Part shown: in pieces, positions 8,500-14,644 of the stretch
How positions within the stretch are numbered: the first letter of the stretch is position 1
Layout: each line of letters starts with the position of its first letter
Assembly: GCA_902464115.1 (NCBI GenBank)
Contig: CABQIF010000022.1
Coordinates: 1-22,831, forward strand
DNA: 22,831 nt
Reading direction: 5' to 3'
DNA from: an uncultured Ruminococcus sp.
Lineage (GTDB): Bacteria > Bacillota > Clostridia > Oscillospirales > Ruminococcaceae
The notes under the pieces: generated by a model
Database searches by the model: none
Told to the model about the DNA's origin: nothing
What the model saw: only the letters and a program-made list of their open reading frames with translations
Program-made: the position numbers and the translations under genes

Positions 8500-9585
8500 A
8501 TGCAGAAAAAAGTATTGGTCGCAATGAGCGGCGGTGTGGATAGTTCTGCAACAGCTGCCATCTTGTGCCAAAAGGGTTATGATTGTATCGGTGTCACGAT
8601 GAAGCTGTACAATCTGCCAGATGATGCGGTTCGCAGCAATACTTGCTGTACGCTTTCCGATGCAGAAGATGCAAAGAGCGTTGCATATCGGCTGGGTATG
8701 CCGTACTATGTCATGAATTTTACAGCAGATTTTGCCAAGGAAGTCATTGACCGCTTTGTATCTGCCTATGAACGAGGCGAAACGCCAAATCCTTGTATTG
8801 ACTGCAACCGATATATGAAGTTTGAACAGCTGTACCAGCGAGCTGCCCTGTTGGGCTGCGATGCGATTGCAACCGGACACTATGCACGGATTGCATACGA
8901 TGCAGAACGGGGCAGATGGCTGCTGAAAAAGTCGAAGAACGAGGCGAAAGACCAGAGTTATGTGTTATACTCCATGACGCAGGATCAGCTTGCACATACG
9001 ATTTTTCCGCTGGGGGACTATACCGACAAGGCAGAAGTGCGGAAGTTGGCGGCAGAATCCGGTTTGCTGAATGCAGAAAAGCAGGACAGTCAGGATATTT
9101 GCTTTGTTCCGGATGGCGATTATGCAGCGTTTATTGAACAGTACACGGGAAAGCAGTATCCGCATGGGGATTTTGTAGACCGGAACGGCAAGAAGCTGGG
9201 CGAGCATAAGGGCATAATTGGCTATACCATCGGACAGCGGAAAGGCTTAGGCATTTCTGCACCGCATCCGCTGTATGTCTGCAAAAAGTGTGTGGAAGAT
9301 AACACGATTGTGCTTTCAGAACGAGAGGGATTGTATACCACGAAACTGATTGCACGGGATTTCAACTGGATTGCCTATGATGGTGCACCGAAAATACAGA
9401 TTTCCGTCACAGCCAGAACCCGTTACCATGCCAAGGAGGCAGCTGCAACGGTTACTCCGCTGGAAGATGGAACGGTACAAGTGGTATTTGCAGAGCCACA
9501 GCGTGCCGTGACTGCTGGTCAGGCAGTGGTACTGTATGATGGAGAAATTGTAGTTGGTGGAGGAACGATTACTTCCGCTGAATAA
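8500..9585 (+). CDS. mnmA: tRNA-specific 2-thiouridylase MnmA
   Basis: MnmA activates U34 of Lys, Glu and Gln tRNAs with ATP and replaces its 2-oxygen with sulfur delivered by a cysteine desulfurase. The 361-aa protein starts with the PP-loop SGGVDSS (residues 10-16). The catalytic cysteines are C102 in TPNPCIDCN and C201 in QDSQDICFVP, matching the C102/C199 pair of the E. coli enzyme. GHYARI and the EAKDQSYVL tRNA-binding region are also present. It begins one base after the nadA stop with only a weak, distant GAGG, so it probably relies on translational coupling. It is the last gene before a terminator. No cysteine desulfurase gene lies nearby. Confidence 0.96.
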   Translation: MQKKVLVAMSGGVDSSATAAILCQKGYDCIGVTMKLYNLPDDAVRSNTCCTLSDAEDAKSVAYRLGMPYYVMNFTADFAKEVIDRFVSAYERGETPNPCIDCNRYMKFEQLYQRAALLGCDAIATGHYARIAYDAERGRWLLKKSKNEAKDQSYVLYSMTQDQLAHTIFPLGDYTDKAEVRKLAAESGLLNAEKQDSQDICFVPDGDYAAFIEQYTGKQYPHGDFVDRNGKKLGEHKGIIGYTIGQRKGLGISAPHPLYVCKKCVEDNTIVLSEREGLYTTKLIARDFNWIAYDGAPKIQISVTARTRYHAKEAAATVTPLEDGTVQVVFAEPQRAVTAGQAVVLYDGEIVVGGGTITSAE

Positions 9586-9589
9586 AGAG

Positions 9590-9621
9590 AAAAAAGTCCG
9601 ACAGAACTGCCGGACTTTTTT
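9590..9621. terminator. bidirectional terminator between mnmA and the HTH gene
   Basis: The stem AAAAAAGTCCG pairs with CGGACTTTTTT across a ten-base loop (ACAGAACTGC). T-runs occur on both strands, so the hairpin can stop transcription of mnmA from the left and of the convergent HTH-desulfoferrodoxin gene from the right. Confidence 0.88.
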
Positions 9622-9637
9622 GCTGCATGAAATTCCA

Positions 9638-10222
9638 TCAGACGGAAACCTGAAACAGCCCATGCCGATTGCAGTAGCTGTAAATCGTGCCGTGTCCCAT
9701 CATCGGGAAGCGTACCATTGGATTTTGTTCCGGATAACACTTGATGAAGGAAATCCGGTCGCTGGTGACATAGGCGAAAAAAGAGAGAAAATGTGTTTTT
9801 TCCATGGGATGTTCCATGGAAACGACATAGTCATATTCTACCTGCTGAATGGTGAGTGTATGTGCATCTGCCGCTGGTTCTGCCTGTAACTTCGGCAGGG
9901 AAATGCCGCAGCAGCTGAAAACGCCCTCGCCCATCGAGTACAGCACATTTCCGCAAATCGGGCAGACGTAAAAGCCCATCTTCTTTAGGTTTCCGCTGCG
10001 GTTTTGATTGACAATCTGCACGCCGGAAAACAGTTCCGAAACAGACACCTGCAACGCCTCTGCCAGTGGCTGGAATAAGGTCATATCGGGCAGCCCTCGC
10101 CCCGTTTCCCATTTGGAAATGGTCTTGTCGCTGACTGCAAGTCGTTCTGCCAGTGCCTTTTGTGTCAAGTTTTGCTGCTCTCGCAGCCGCTGAATCATCG
10201 TTCCGATTTCTTGTGCGTCCAT
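9638..10222 (-). CDS. XRE-type HTH regulator fused to a desulfoferrodoxin (superoxide reductase-like) module
   Basis: A 194-aa fusion of three parts. Residues 5-65 are an XRE/Cro helix-turn-helix (QKALAERLAVSDKTISKWE). Residues 84-110 form a desulforedoxin-like knuckle with C87, C90 and the vicinal pair C104-C105 (CPICG ... SCCG), spaced two residues tighter than classic desulforedoxin. Residues 118-194 match the superoxide reductase iron site: H121, H138 and H144 (EHPMEKTHF), then C184 and H187 (YSYCNRHGLF). All five ligands of the His4-Cys iron centre can therefore be placed. The Glu-Lys pair before the first His in active enzymes reads Asp-Ala here, which argues for sensing rather than catalysis. 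Start: AAGAAGG lies eight bases upstream. HTH-desulfoferrodoxin fusions have been catalogued, but I know of no functional study. An oxygen/superoxide-responsive repressor is my inference. Confidence 0.85.
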   Translation of the reverse strand: MDAQEIGTMIQRLREQQNLTQKALAERLAVSDKTISKWETGRGLPDMTLFQPLAEALQVSVSELFSGVQIVNQNRSGNLKKMGFYVCPICGNVLYSMGEGVFSCCGISLPKLQAEPAADAHTLTIQQVEYDYVVSMEHPMEKTHFLSFFAYVTSDRISFIKCYPEQNPMVRFPMMGHGTIYSYCNRHGLFQVSV

Positions 10223-10254
10223 AAAAACAACCTTCTTTCTGAGTGGATGCTTTT

Positions 10255-10283
10255 AGTATAACACAAGCCTTGCGGTTCTGCAA
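10255..10283 (-). promoter_or_regulatory. promoter of the HTH-desulfoferrodoxin gene
   Basis: On the minus strand the -35 box is TTGCAG (10283-10278) and the -10 box is TATACT (10260-10255), 17 bases apart. The transcript would start about 25-30 bases before the ATG at 10222. Confidence 0.75.
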
Positions 10284-10284
10284 C

Positions 10285-10297
10285 CTACGTTTCGTAG
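10285..10297. promoter_or_regulatory. candidate operator palindrome beside the HTH promoter
   Basis: A perfect inverted repeat CTACG-TTT-CGTAG lies one base upstream of the -35 box of the HTH-desulfoferrodoxin gene. It has no T-tract, so it is not a terminator for the DUF2798 gene that ends at 10303. Autoregulation by the HTH protein is inferred. Confidence 0.45.
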
Positions 10298-10302
10298 AGT
10301 GT

Positions 10303-10761
10303 TCAGGCAGCTGGAAACAGTCTGCCGAAAATCCATCTTACCAATGGGCCAATGAAAAAGATTTGCAGAATATACGCTGCCGGAAAACACTGTGCCGCTG
10401 TCGTGATCCACTGCGGAAACCAGTTGGTCAGACCATGATGGAAGAACGTTGCAAACAGCGTGATGATGGGAACAGTAAACAGCACTGTGATAGACTGAAT
10501 GCAGACGGTAATGAGGATCGGCGGATTCTGTTTCGGGTCGAGCATCCGAAATGCCAGCTTTGGAGCAATTCGGGAAACCACAAAGAAAATCAGCAGAAAG
10601 ACAACGACATATTCCACCCACATTTCTTGAATGGCAAGGAAAAAGGTGTGCAGTTCCAGTGCACTATCTTGCAGAGCGATGGTGTAAACGGTCATGCAGA
10701 ACACCATGCCGAATACCATCAAGATGGTAAAAATGATTCGTTGTGCGGTTGTTTTTGGCAT
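10303..10761 (-). CDS. DUF2798 family membrane protein
   Basis: A 152-aa integral membrane protein with about four hydrophobic segments in two similar halves. Each half opens with a motif of the type RIIFTILMVFGMVFCM or ILITVCIQSITVLFTVPI, characteristic of the two-repeat DUF2798 family of unknown function. The ATG at 10761 is preferred over an in-frame ATG at 10824 because AAGGAGGG lies nine bases before it and the longer reading would run through the leader hairpin. It lies upstream of, and in the same direction as, the HTH-desulfoferrodoxin gene, which also has its own promoter. No function can be assigned; related proteins are often found as single genes near regulators. Confidence 0.8.
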   Translation of the reverse strand: MPKTTAQRIIFTILMVFGMVFCMTVYTIALQDSALELHTFFLAIQEMWVEYVVVFLLIFFVVSRIAPKLAFRMLDPKQNPPILITVCIQSITVLFTVPIITLFATFFHHGLTNWFPQWITTAAQCFPAAYILQIFFIGPLVRWIFGRLFPAA

Positions 10762-10777
10762 AAATAAGCCCTCCTTC

Positions 10778-10830
10778 AAAAAATAAAAAAGGAACTGCAC
10801 TTGACATTTTGGCTTGTCAGGCACAGTTCC
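10778..10830 (-). terminator. terminator-like leader hairpin (possible attenuator) before the DUF2798 gene
   Basis: GGAACTG (10791-10797) pairs with CAGTTCC (10824-10830). A second seven-pair stem lies inside (10800-10806 with 10815-10821), separated by a 2x2 internal loop. On the minus strand the hairpin is followed by TTTTTTATTTTTT and then directly by the ribosome binding site of the DUF2798 gene. It sits between that gene's promoter and its start, so it should act as an attenuator or end a very short RNA. Confidence 0.7.
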
Positions 10831-10839
10831 TTTTCTCTT

Positions 10840-10848
10840 AGTATAGCA
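10840..10848 (-). promoter_or_regulatory. extended -10 promoter of the DUF2798 gene
   Basis: The minus strand reads TGCTATACT, an extended -10 element with the hexamer at 10845-10840. No good -35 box is seen at the expected distance (the best is TTTCTT). Transcription would begin only a few bases before the leader hairpin. Confidence 0.55.
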
Positions 10849-10954
10849 GATTTTGCGGAAAAAAGAAAGCAGAAAAACATAGATTTTTTTCTACCATTTT
10901 TCAAGTTTTTTGACAGCAGCAATCTGATTTTTCAAATATCTATAAGAAAAAGCA

Positions 10955-10983
10955 TTGATTTTTTCCCAGAAATGCGGTAAAAT
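10955..10983 (+). promoter_or_regulatory. promoter of thrH
   Basis: The -35 box TTGATT (10955-10960) and -10 box TAAAAT (10978-10983) are separated by 17 bases. The 5' leader is about 65 bases long. In it CGGCATT (10997-11003) pairs with AATGCCG (11026-11032), enclosing a small ATGT/ACAT stem. Confidence 0.75.
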
Positions 10984-11055
10984 AGAAAACAGATTTCGGC
11001 ATTATGTCCGTGTACATAAAACCAAAATGCCGGAACGATAGAAAGGGGCTTCGTC

Positions 11056-11661
11056 ATGTATATTACTTGTTTGGATCTGGAAGGCGTATTGGTGCCGGAA
11101 ATCTGGATCGCATTTTCAGAAGAAAGCGGCATTCCGGAATTAAAGCGTACCACCAGAGATGAACCAGATTATGATAAGCTGATGAAATGGAGAATCGGCG
11201 TTCTGAAAGAACATGGTCTTGGCTTGAAGGAGATTCAGGAAACCATCGCAAAGATCGACCCGCTGCCGGGTGCAAAGGAATTTTTGGACAAGCTGCGGAA
11301 AGAATGTCAGGTGATTATTATCAGCGATACGTTCACACAGTTTGCAGGTCCGTTGATGGAAAAGCTGGGTCAGCCGACCATTTTCTGCAACTCGCTGGAA
11401 GTTGCAGAAAACGGCGAAATCACCGGATTCAAGATGCGTGTTGAAAACTCGAAGCTGACGACTGTCAAGGCATTGCAGTCCATTGGTTATGATACCATCG
11501 CCAGCGGCGACAGCTACAACGACCTCGCAATGATTCAGGCAAGCAAAGCCGGATTCCTCTTCCGGAGTACGGAACAGATTCAGAAAGACCATCCGGAACT
11601 TCCGGCATTTGAACGATATGAAGATTTGCTGGCTGCAATTGAACAGGAATTGCAGAAGTAA
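11056..11661 (+). CDS. thrH: ThrH-type phosphoserine phosphatase / homoserine phosphotransferase
   Basis: A HAD-superfamily phosphatase of 201 aa. It matches ThrH closely: the N-terminal LDLEGVLVPEIWIAF is almost diagnostic, with catalytic D7 and with E9 in place of the usual second Asp. Further motifs are HAD motif II S90 (IISDTF), the motif III lysine at about 133, and the acidic motif GDSYND (151-156). ThrH of Pseudomonas aeruginosa dephosphorylates phosphoserine and can transfer the phosphate to homoserine, linking serine and threonine synthesis. AAAGGGG lies seven bases before the ATG. It is a single-gene unit with its own promoter and terminator; no serA, serC or thr genes are adjacent, so which activity matters here cannot be judged. 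Confidence 0.92.
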   Translation: MYITCLDLEGVLVPEIWIAFSEESGIPELKRTTRDEPDYDKLMKWRIGVLKEHGLGLKEIQETIAKIDPLPGAKEFLDKLRKECQVIIISDTFTQFAGPLMEKLGQPTIFCNSLEVAENGEITGFKMRVENSKLTTVKALQSIGYDTIASGDSYNDLAMIQASKAGFLFRSTEQIQKDHPELPAFERYEDLLAAIEQELQK

Positions 11662-11682
11662 ACGATCTGCGTTCACACATTC

Positions 11683-11728
11683 AAAAAACGCTGTTGCACG
11701 ATTTCTGTGCAGCAGCGTTTTGCTTTTA
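11683..11728. terminator. bidirectional terminator after thrH and the M6 protease gene
   Basis: AAAACGCTGTTGCAC (11685-11699) pairs with GTGCAGCAGCGTTTT (11707-11721) over a seven-base loop, with one T-G wobble. T-rich tails exist on both strands, so it serves both convergent genes. Confidence 0.9.
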
Positions 11729-13354
11729 CTTGTTAGAAATGGTGATGGTATAATCACCATCTTTCAAGTCGCCAACCGTAACGGTTACGCCGGGGTCAAT
11801 CGTTTCCTGTTCGTTGGAATCGTACCAATGGAAACCAGAAATCGTTCCATCGATCACATCTCCAGTTTTGAAAACGCTGCCGCCCTCCTGCTCGTTGGCA
11901 AGGCGGATTAAGCGGATGCCGTCATCATCGTTGTTCGTATATTCTGAACCGTTCTGATATTTGAGATAGGTATACCAGTAATCTTCCTGCAAGTCTGCCT
12001 GAATGTGATAGACCCGAATCCCGCTGTCAATGCTCTGCCAGTAGTTCATGTGGGAATTGATGAAACTGTTGTTGTCATCTTCTGTGACATATTCAATCAT
12101 CAGGTATTCAGAGAAATAACGCCCATCCAGCTTTCCGTATGGGATTATTACGCAGTTTCCGTTTTTGGTCTGAGCATTTTGCAGCTGGAAGGTCTGTGTG
12201 CCTTTGCTGCTGTCGTAGACAGAAACTTGATTCTTCTGATACCAGCCCAGCATGAGCTTAGAGAAACAGCCGAAATCCGAAGCAGCGTCGGCATCCATCA
12301 ATTCTGTTCCGGCATTGCCTTTCATGCCCTCAAAATCCTCGCTGTTATAAAGATAATAGTCCGGCAGACCCATGCAGTGTCCCATTTCGTGGAGGTAACT
12401 GCTGTTGAAGTTGCTGTAATCGGTTTCGCTTTCAATCTGAGCATTTCCAGTGATGATATGTCCAATGGTCACACCATCGACCGTATAAGTGGAATCGCCG
12501 ATTGGGCCAGCACACGGCCACCAGTTGTCATCGCCGGCAGCAGTTGGAACAGAGAACAGCGTTGCATCAATCACGCCATCGTTGTTGCCGTCAAACTGGC
12601 TGAAATCCACGCTGCCGTTAAATGCATCGTAGCATTCCCGTGCAAGCTTGTCTTTGTCCGTATCGTAGGCGGAATGGTTTTCCTTGGTGGTATAGCGGAA
12701 TACCTGTCCATCGAGGTGCATTGTCCCCTTGGAAGAGCGTTCGTAGAATGCATGCATACTGTCGAATGGGTAATTGCTGTCGCTGGTGTCTGCTTCGCCG
12801 AATGCGATTTCCTGAATTTGTTCCGCAGAAAGGTCTGTGGTATATTTGCAGTCCGGAAAATCAACATAGAAAATCACCAGCTTGGCATCGCCCTGCGAGG
12901 GCAGGGAAGCCTTGACTGCTTGAATAGATGGCGTTAAGAATGTAGCATCATCTGTATCTGTGGTGGCTGTGGTGTTTTCTGTGGTAGTGGTAACAGGAGC
13001 AGTCGTGTCACTGGTAACCGTGGTGGTATCGGTGATTTCCTCCCAGATTTCGAGAAAATCTTCGTAGAGAACGCAGTGTTTCAGCATCATCAAGTCTGCT
13101 ACATTGACAACGTGGTCTTGGTTGAGGTCAGCACGCTGTAGAATGTCCTCGCCCTGTAGGGGATCCAGTCGGAGCAGATACCGCTGCATTTTTACAATGT
13201 CGACCATCGAAACAACGCCATCATTGTTCAGGTCGCCCCGATAGCCACGCCATTCCCACGATGCATAGGCATGCGGAAGAGCGATCATGCCAATTCCGGC
13301 AGCAACGGTTGCAGCACTGAGCAACGCTGTCCCGATCAGGGTGCTTTTTTTCAT
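11726..13354 (-). CDS. secreted M6-like metalloprotease with N-terminal dockerin
   Basis: A 542-aa exported protein. Residues 1-31 are a signal peptide (MKKSTLIGTALLSA ... HAYA). A type I dockerin follows immediately (about 39-96), with two calcium loops, GDLNNDGVVSMVD and ADLNQDHVVNVAD. Next is a Thr-rich linker (about 108-137) and a catalytic domain with zinc motif HEMGHCMGLPD (H322, E323, H326, probable third ligand D332), as in M6 / immune-inhibitor-A-like peptidases. An EF-hand-like DGNNDGVID at about 255 may bind calcium. The dockerin suggests docking on a cellulosome-type scaffoldin, so proteolysis would act outside the cell near the cell surface. AAGGAGG lies before the ATG. The first 34 codons plus the ribosome site are nearly identical to those of the neighbouring dockerin gene. 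Confidence 0.88.
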   Translation of the reverse strand: MKKSTLIGTALLSAATVAAGIGMIALPHAYASWEWRGYRGDLNNDGVVSMVDIVKMQRYLLRLDPLQGEDILQRADLNQDHVVNVADLMMLKHCVLYEDFLEIWEEITDTTTVTSDTTAPVTTTTENTTATTDTDDATFLTPSIQAVKASLPSQGDAKLVIFYVDFPDCKYTTDLSAEQIQEIAFGEADTSDSNYPFDSMHAFYERSSKGTMHLDGQVFRYTTKENHSAYDTDKDKLARECYDAFNGSVDFSQFDGNNDGVIDATLFSVPTAAGDDNWWPCAGPIGDSTYTVDGVTIGHIITGNAQIESETDYSNFNSSYLHEMGHCMGLPDYYLYNSEDFEGMKGNAGTELMDADAASDFGCFSKLMLGWYQKNQVSVYDSSKGTQTFQLQNAQTKNGNCVIIPYGKLDGRYFSEYLMIEYVTEDDNNSFINSHMNYWQSIDSGIRVYHIQADLQEDYWYTYLKYQNGSEYTNNDDDGIRLIRLANEQEGGSVFKTGDVIDGTISGFHWYDSNEQETIDPGVTVTVGDLKDGDYTITISNK

Positions 13355-13369
13355 AGAGAATGCCTCCTT
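13253..13369 (-). repeat. 117-bp signal-peptide cassette repeat, copy 1
   Basis: A direct repeat of the segment at 14035-14151: 114 of 117 positions are identical by hand alignment. It covers the ribosome binding site, 15 bases upstream of the ATG in all, and exactly the first 34 codons. All three differences are silent. Confidence 0.95.
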
Positions 13370-13392
13370 GTTATGTTTATATAAGTTTTATT

Positions 13393-14136
13393 TTATGAAA
13401 GAGAACGGATCAAATCGTCCCAAGTAGGTTGCATCCCACTTGCATTTTTTGCGTAGTAAGTTAAGATTAAGACTGCATCTTGAATGGTAATTTTATTGTC
13501 TTGATTCACATCAGCAAGTGCAAAGATCAACTCATTTTCTTGTTGCGTATTTCCAAAAAAAGCATTTTTACCAGCACTTTGCTGTGCATAATATTCCAAA
13601 ACTGCAATAGCATCTGAGACATCTACCATATTATTTCCATTAATATCTCCACGAACGGATTCGGTAGTAGTGTATAAAACCAATGTGTATGGAAACATAT
13701 TCGTTATGTTCCATACCGCTGAACCATTATTTTGTACAGTAACAGTTCCCGATAGTCCTTTCATTACATTGATTCTTCCACCAGTTGTACTTCTATTAAA
13801 GCAACAACCATTTTCATAATAATAGGTATTGTTGCTAATCTTAGTGACAGGCAATTCAAATTCTCCGCCTACTCCATCAGAAACACTTCCAACAATTCTA
13901 AAAAAATATCCGCTTTTATCATAGGTTGCGTGATAAGTCATTTCATAAGAATAAATAGAATCGTCTTTTTCAATACTACCATAATAAGTATCTTGTTCTA
14001 ACATGTTAGAAGTTAATTGTTGCTGAAGTGGTTCTTCCCACGATGCGTAGGCGTGCGGAAGGGCGATCATGCCAATTCCGGCAGCAACGGTTGCAGCACT
14101 GAGCAACGCTGTCCCGATCAGGGTGCTTTTTTTCAT
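13393..14136 (-). CDS. secreted protein of unknown function with C-terminal dockerin
   Basis: A 247-aa exported protein with signal peptide (residues 1-31) identical to that of the M6 protease. Residues 36-160 form a beta-rich domain (many Tyr, Thr and Asn; a CC pair at 111-112) that I do not recognise. The C-terminal part (about 162-231) is a type I dockerin with calcium loops GDINGNNMVDVSD and ADVNQDNKITIQD, split by an unusually long 25-residue spacer. It precedes the protease gene by 38 bases on the same strand, so the two probably form an operon. Outside the shared cassette its bases are markedly AT-rich (19 G/C in 60 at 13801-13860, against 37 in 60 at 12481-12540), which suggests acquired sequence joined to a resident signal peptide. 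Its role in a cellulosome-like complex is inferred from the dockerin. Confidence 0.82.
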   Translation of the reverse strand: MKKSTLIGTALLSAATVAAGIGMIALPHAYASWEEPLQQQLTSNMLEQDTYYGSIEKDDSIYSYEMTYHATYDKSGYFFRIVGSVSDGVGGEFELPVTKISNNTYYYENGCCFNRSTTGGRINVMKGLSGTVTVQNNGSAVWNITNMFPYTLVLYTTTESVRGDINGNNMVDVSDAIAVLEYYAQQSAGKNAFFGNTQQENELIFALADVNQDNKITIQDAVLILTYYAKNASGMQPTWDDLIRSLS

Positions 14137-14151
14137 AGAGAATGCCTCCTT
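14035..14151 (-). repeat. 117-bp signal-peptide cassette repeat, copy 2
   Basis: This copy matches 13253-13369 at 114 of 117 positions and again covers ribosome binding site plus 34 codons. Similarity stops abruptly at both ends. Confidence 0.95.
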
Positions 14152-14177
14152 TTTCCGTTCTAAAATCAGATGGTTTC

Positions 14178-14206
14178 ATCATACCATTTTTCACAAAAAA
14201 ATGCAA
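14178..14206 (-). promoter_or_regulatory. promoter of the dockerin gene pair
   Basis: On the minus strand the -35 box TTGCAT (14206-14201) and the -10 box TATGAT (14183-14178) are 17 bases apart, with an extended TGG before the -10 box. The ATG at 14136 follows about 40 bases downstream. Confidence 0.75.
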
Positions 14207-14234
14207 GATGCAGATTCTTTTTTTAGCAACTTTT

Positions 14235-14558
14235 CTAATTTTTCGAGCGAGATTTTGTGAATTCTGTGCAAGCCGAGGCGGATAAAATGGCTTCCACGGC
14301 TGTCCAGAACGTCTGCCATTCTGATACATTCATACAGAGAAACGGCAGCATCCAGCGTTCCCACGGATGCTGTGGGTGCTGCTGAAAGAATGAGATACAC
14401 TCCCGAAAGAGTGGTGGATGTCCGATGGTTTGCCGGATGGTACAGAGAACCGCCACGCCGTCCGGCTGTTCATCAGTGGGGCAGTTCGGAAAGTTTGCCT
14501 GAACTTGTTCGAGCAGCCATTGCCCCTCCGGCAGGGAAGAGAAAATTTTTGAATTCAT
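14235..14558 (-). CDS. small hypothetical protein
   Basis: A 107-aa reading frame beginning at the ATG at 14558, with AGGAGG eight to nine bases upstream; an in-frame upstream start at 14600 lies inside the terminator hairpin and was not used. The product is soluble-looking, rich in Trp, Phe and Gln (for example HPQHPWERWMLPF and SEWQTFWTAV), with no signal peptide or motif I recognise. Only about 23 bases separate it from the ior terminator, too few for a promoter, so it would depend on read-through. The good ribosome site is the main evidence that it is a real gene. Function unknown. Confidence 0.5.
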   Translation of the reverse strand: MNSKIFSSLPEGQWLLEQVQANFPNCPTDEQPDGVAVLCTIRQTIGHPPLFRECISFFQQHPQHPWERWMLPFLCMNVSEWQTFWTAVEAILSASACTEFTKSRSKN

Positions 14559-14581
14559 AGAAAACGCCTCCTGTTGATTGA

Positions 14582-14619
14582 AAAAAGCCAGTCGTTCCAA
14601 AGGAACAGACTGGCTTTTT
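14582..14619 (-). terminator. terminator of the ior operon
   Basis: AAAAAGCCAGTC (14582-14593) pairs with GACTGGCTTTTT (14608-14619), and GTTCC pairs with GGAAC inside over a three-base loop, with one bulged A. The minus strand ends in a T-run. It follows the iorB stop by 25 bases. Confidence 0.9.
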
Positions 14620-14644
14620 GAAAAAAATTACCTGAGAGAGCGAA

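Noticed and set aside
10243..10767. Plus-strand open frame of 174 codons across the DUF2798 gene
   Set aside because: Hydrophilic, His/Gln/Asn-rich shadow; the minus strand has a proper ribosome site and a membrane protein family match.
10762..10824. In-frame upstream start extending the DUF2798 protein by 21 residues
   Set aside because: It would run through the leader hairpin; AAGGAGGG fits the ATG at 10761.
12005..12937. Plus-strand open frame of 310 codons across the M6 protease gene
   Set aside because: It is the shadow of a gene with signal peptide, dockerin and zinc motif; it has no supported start.
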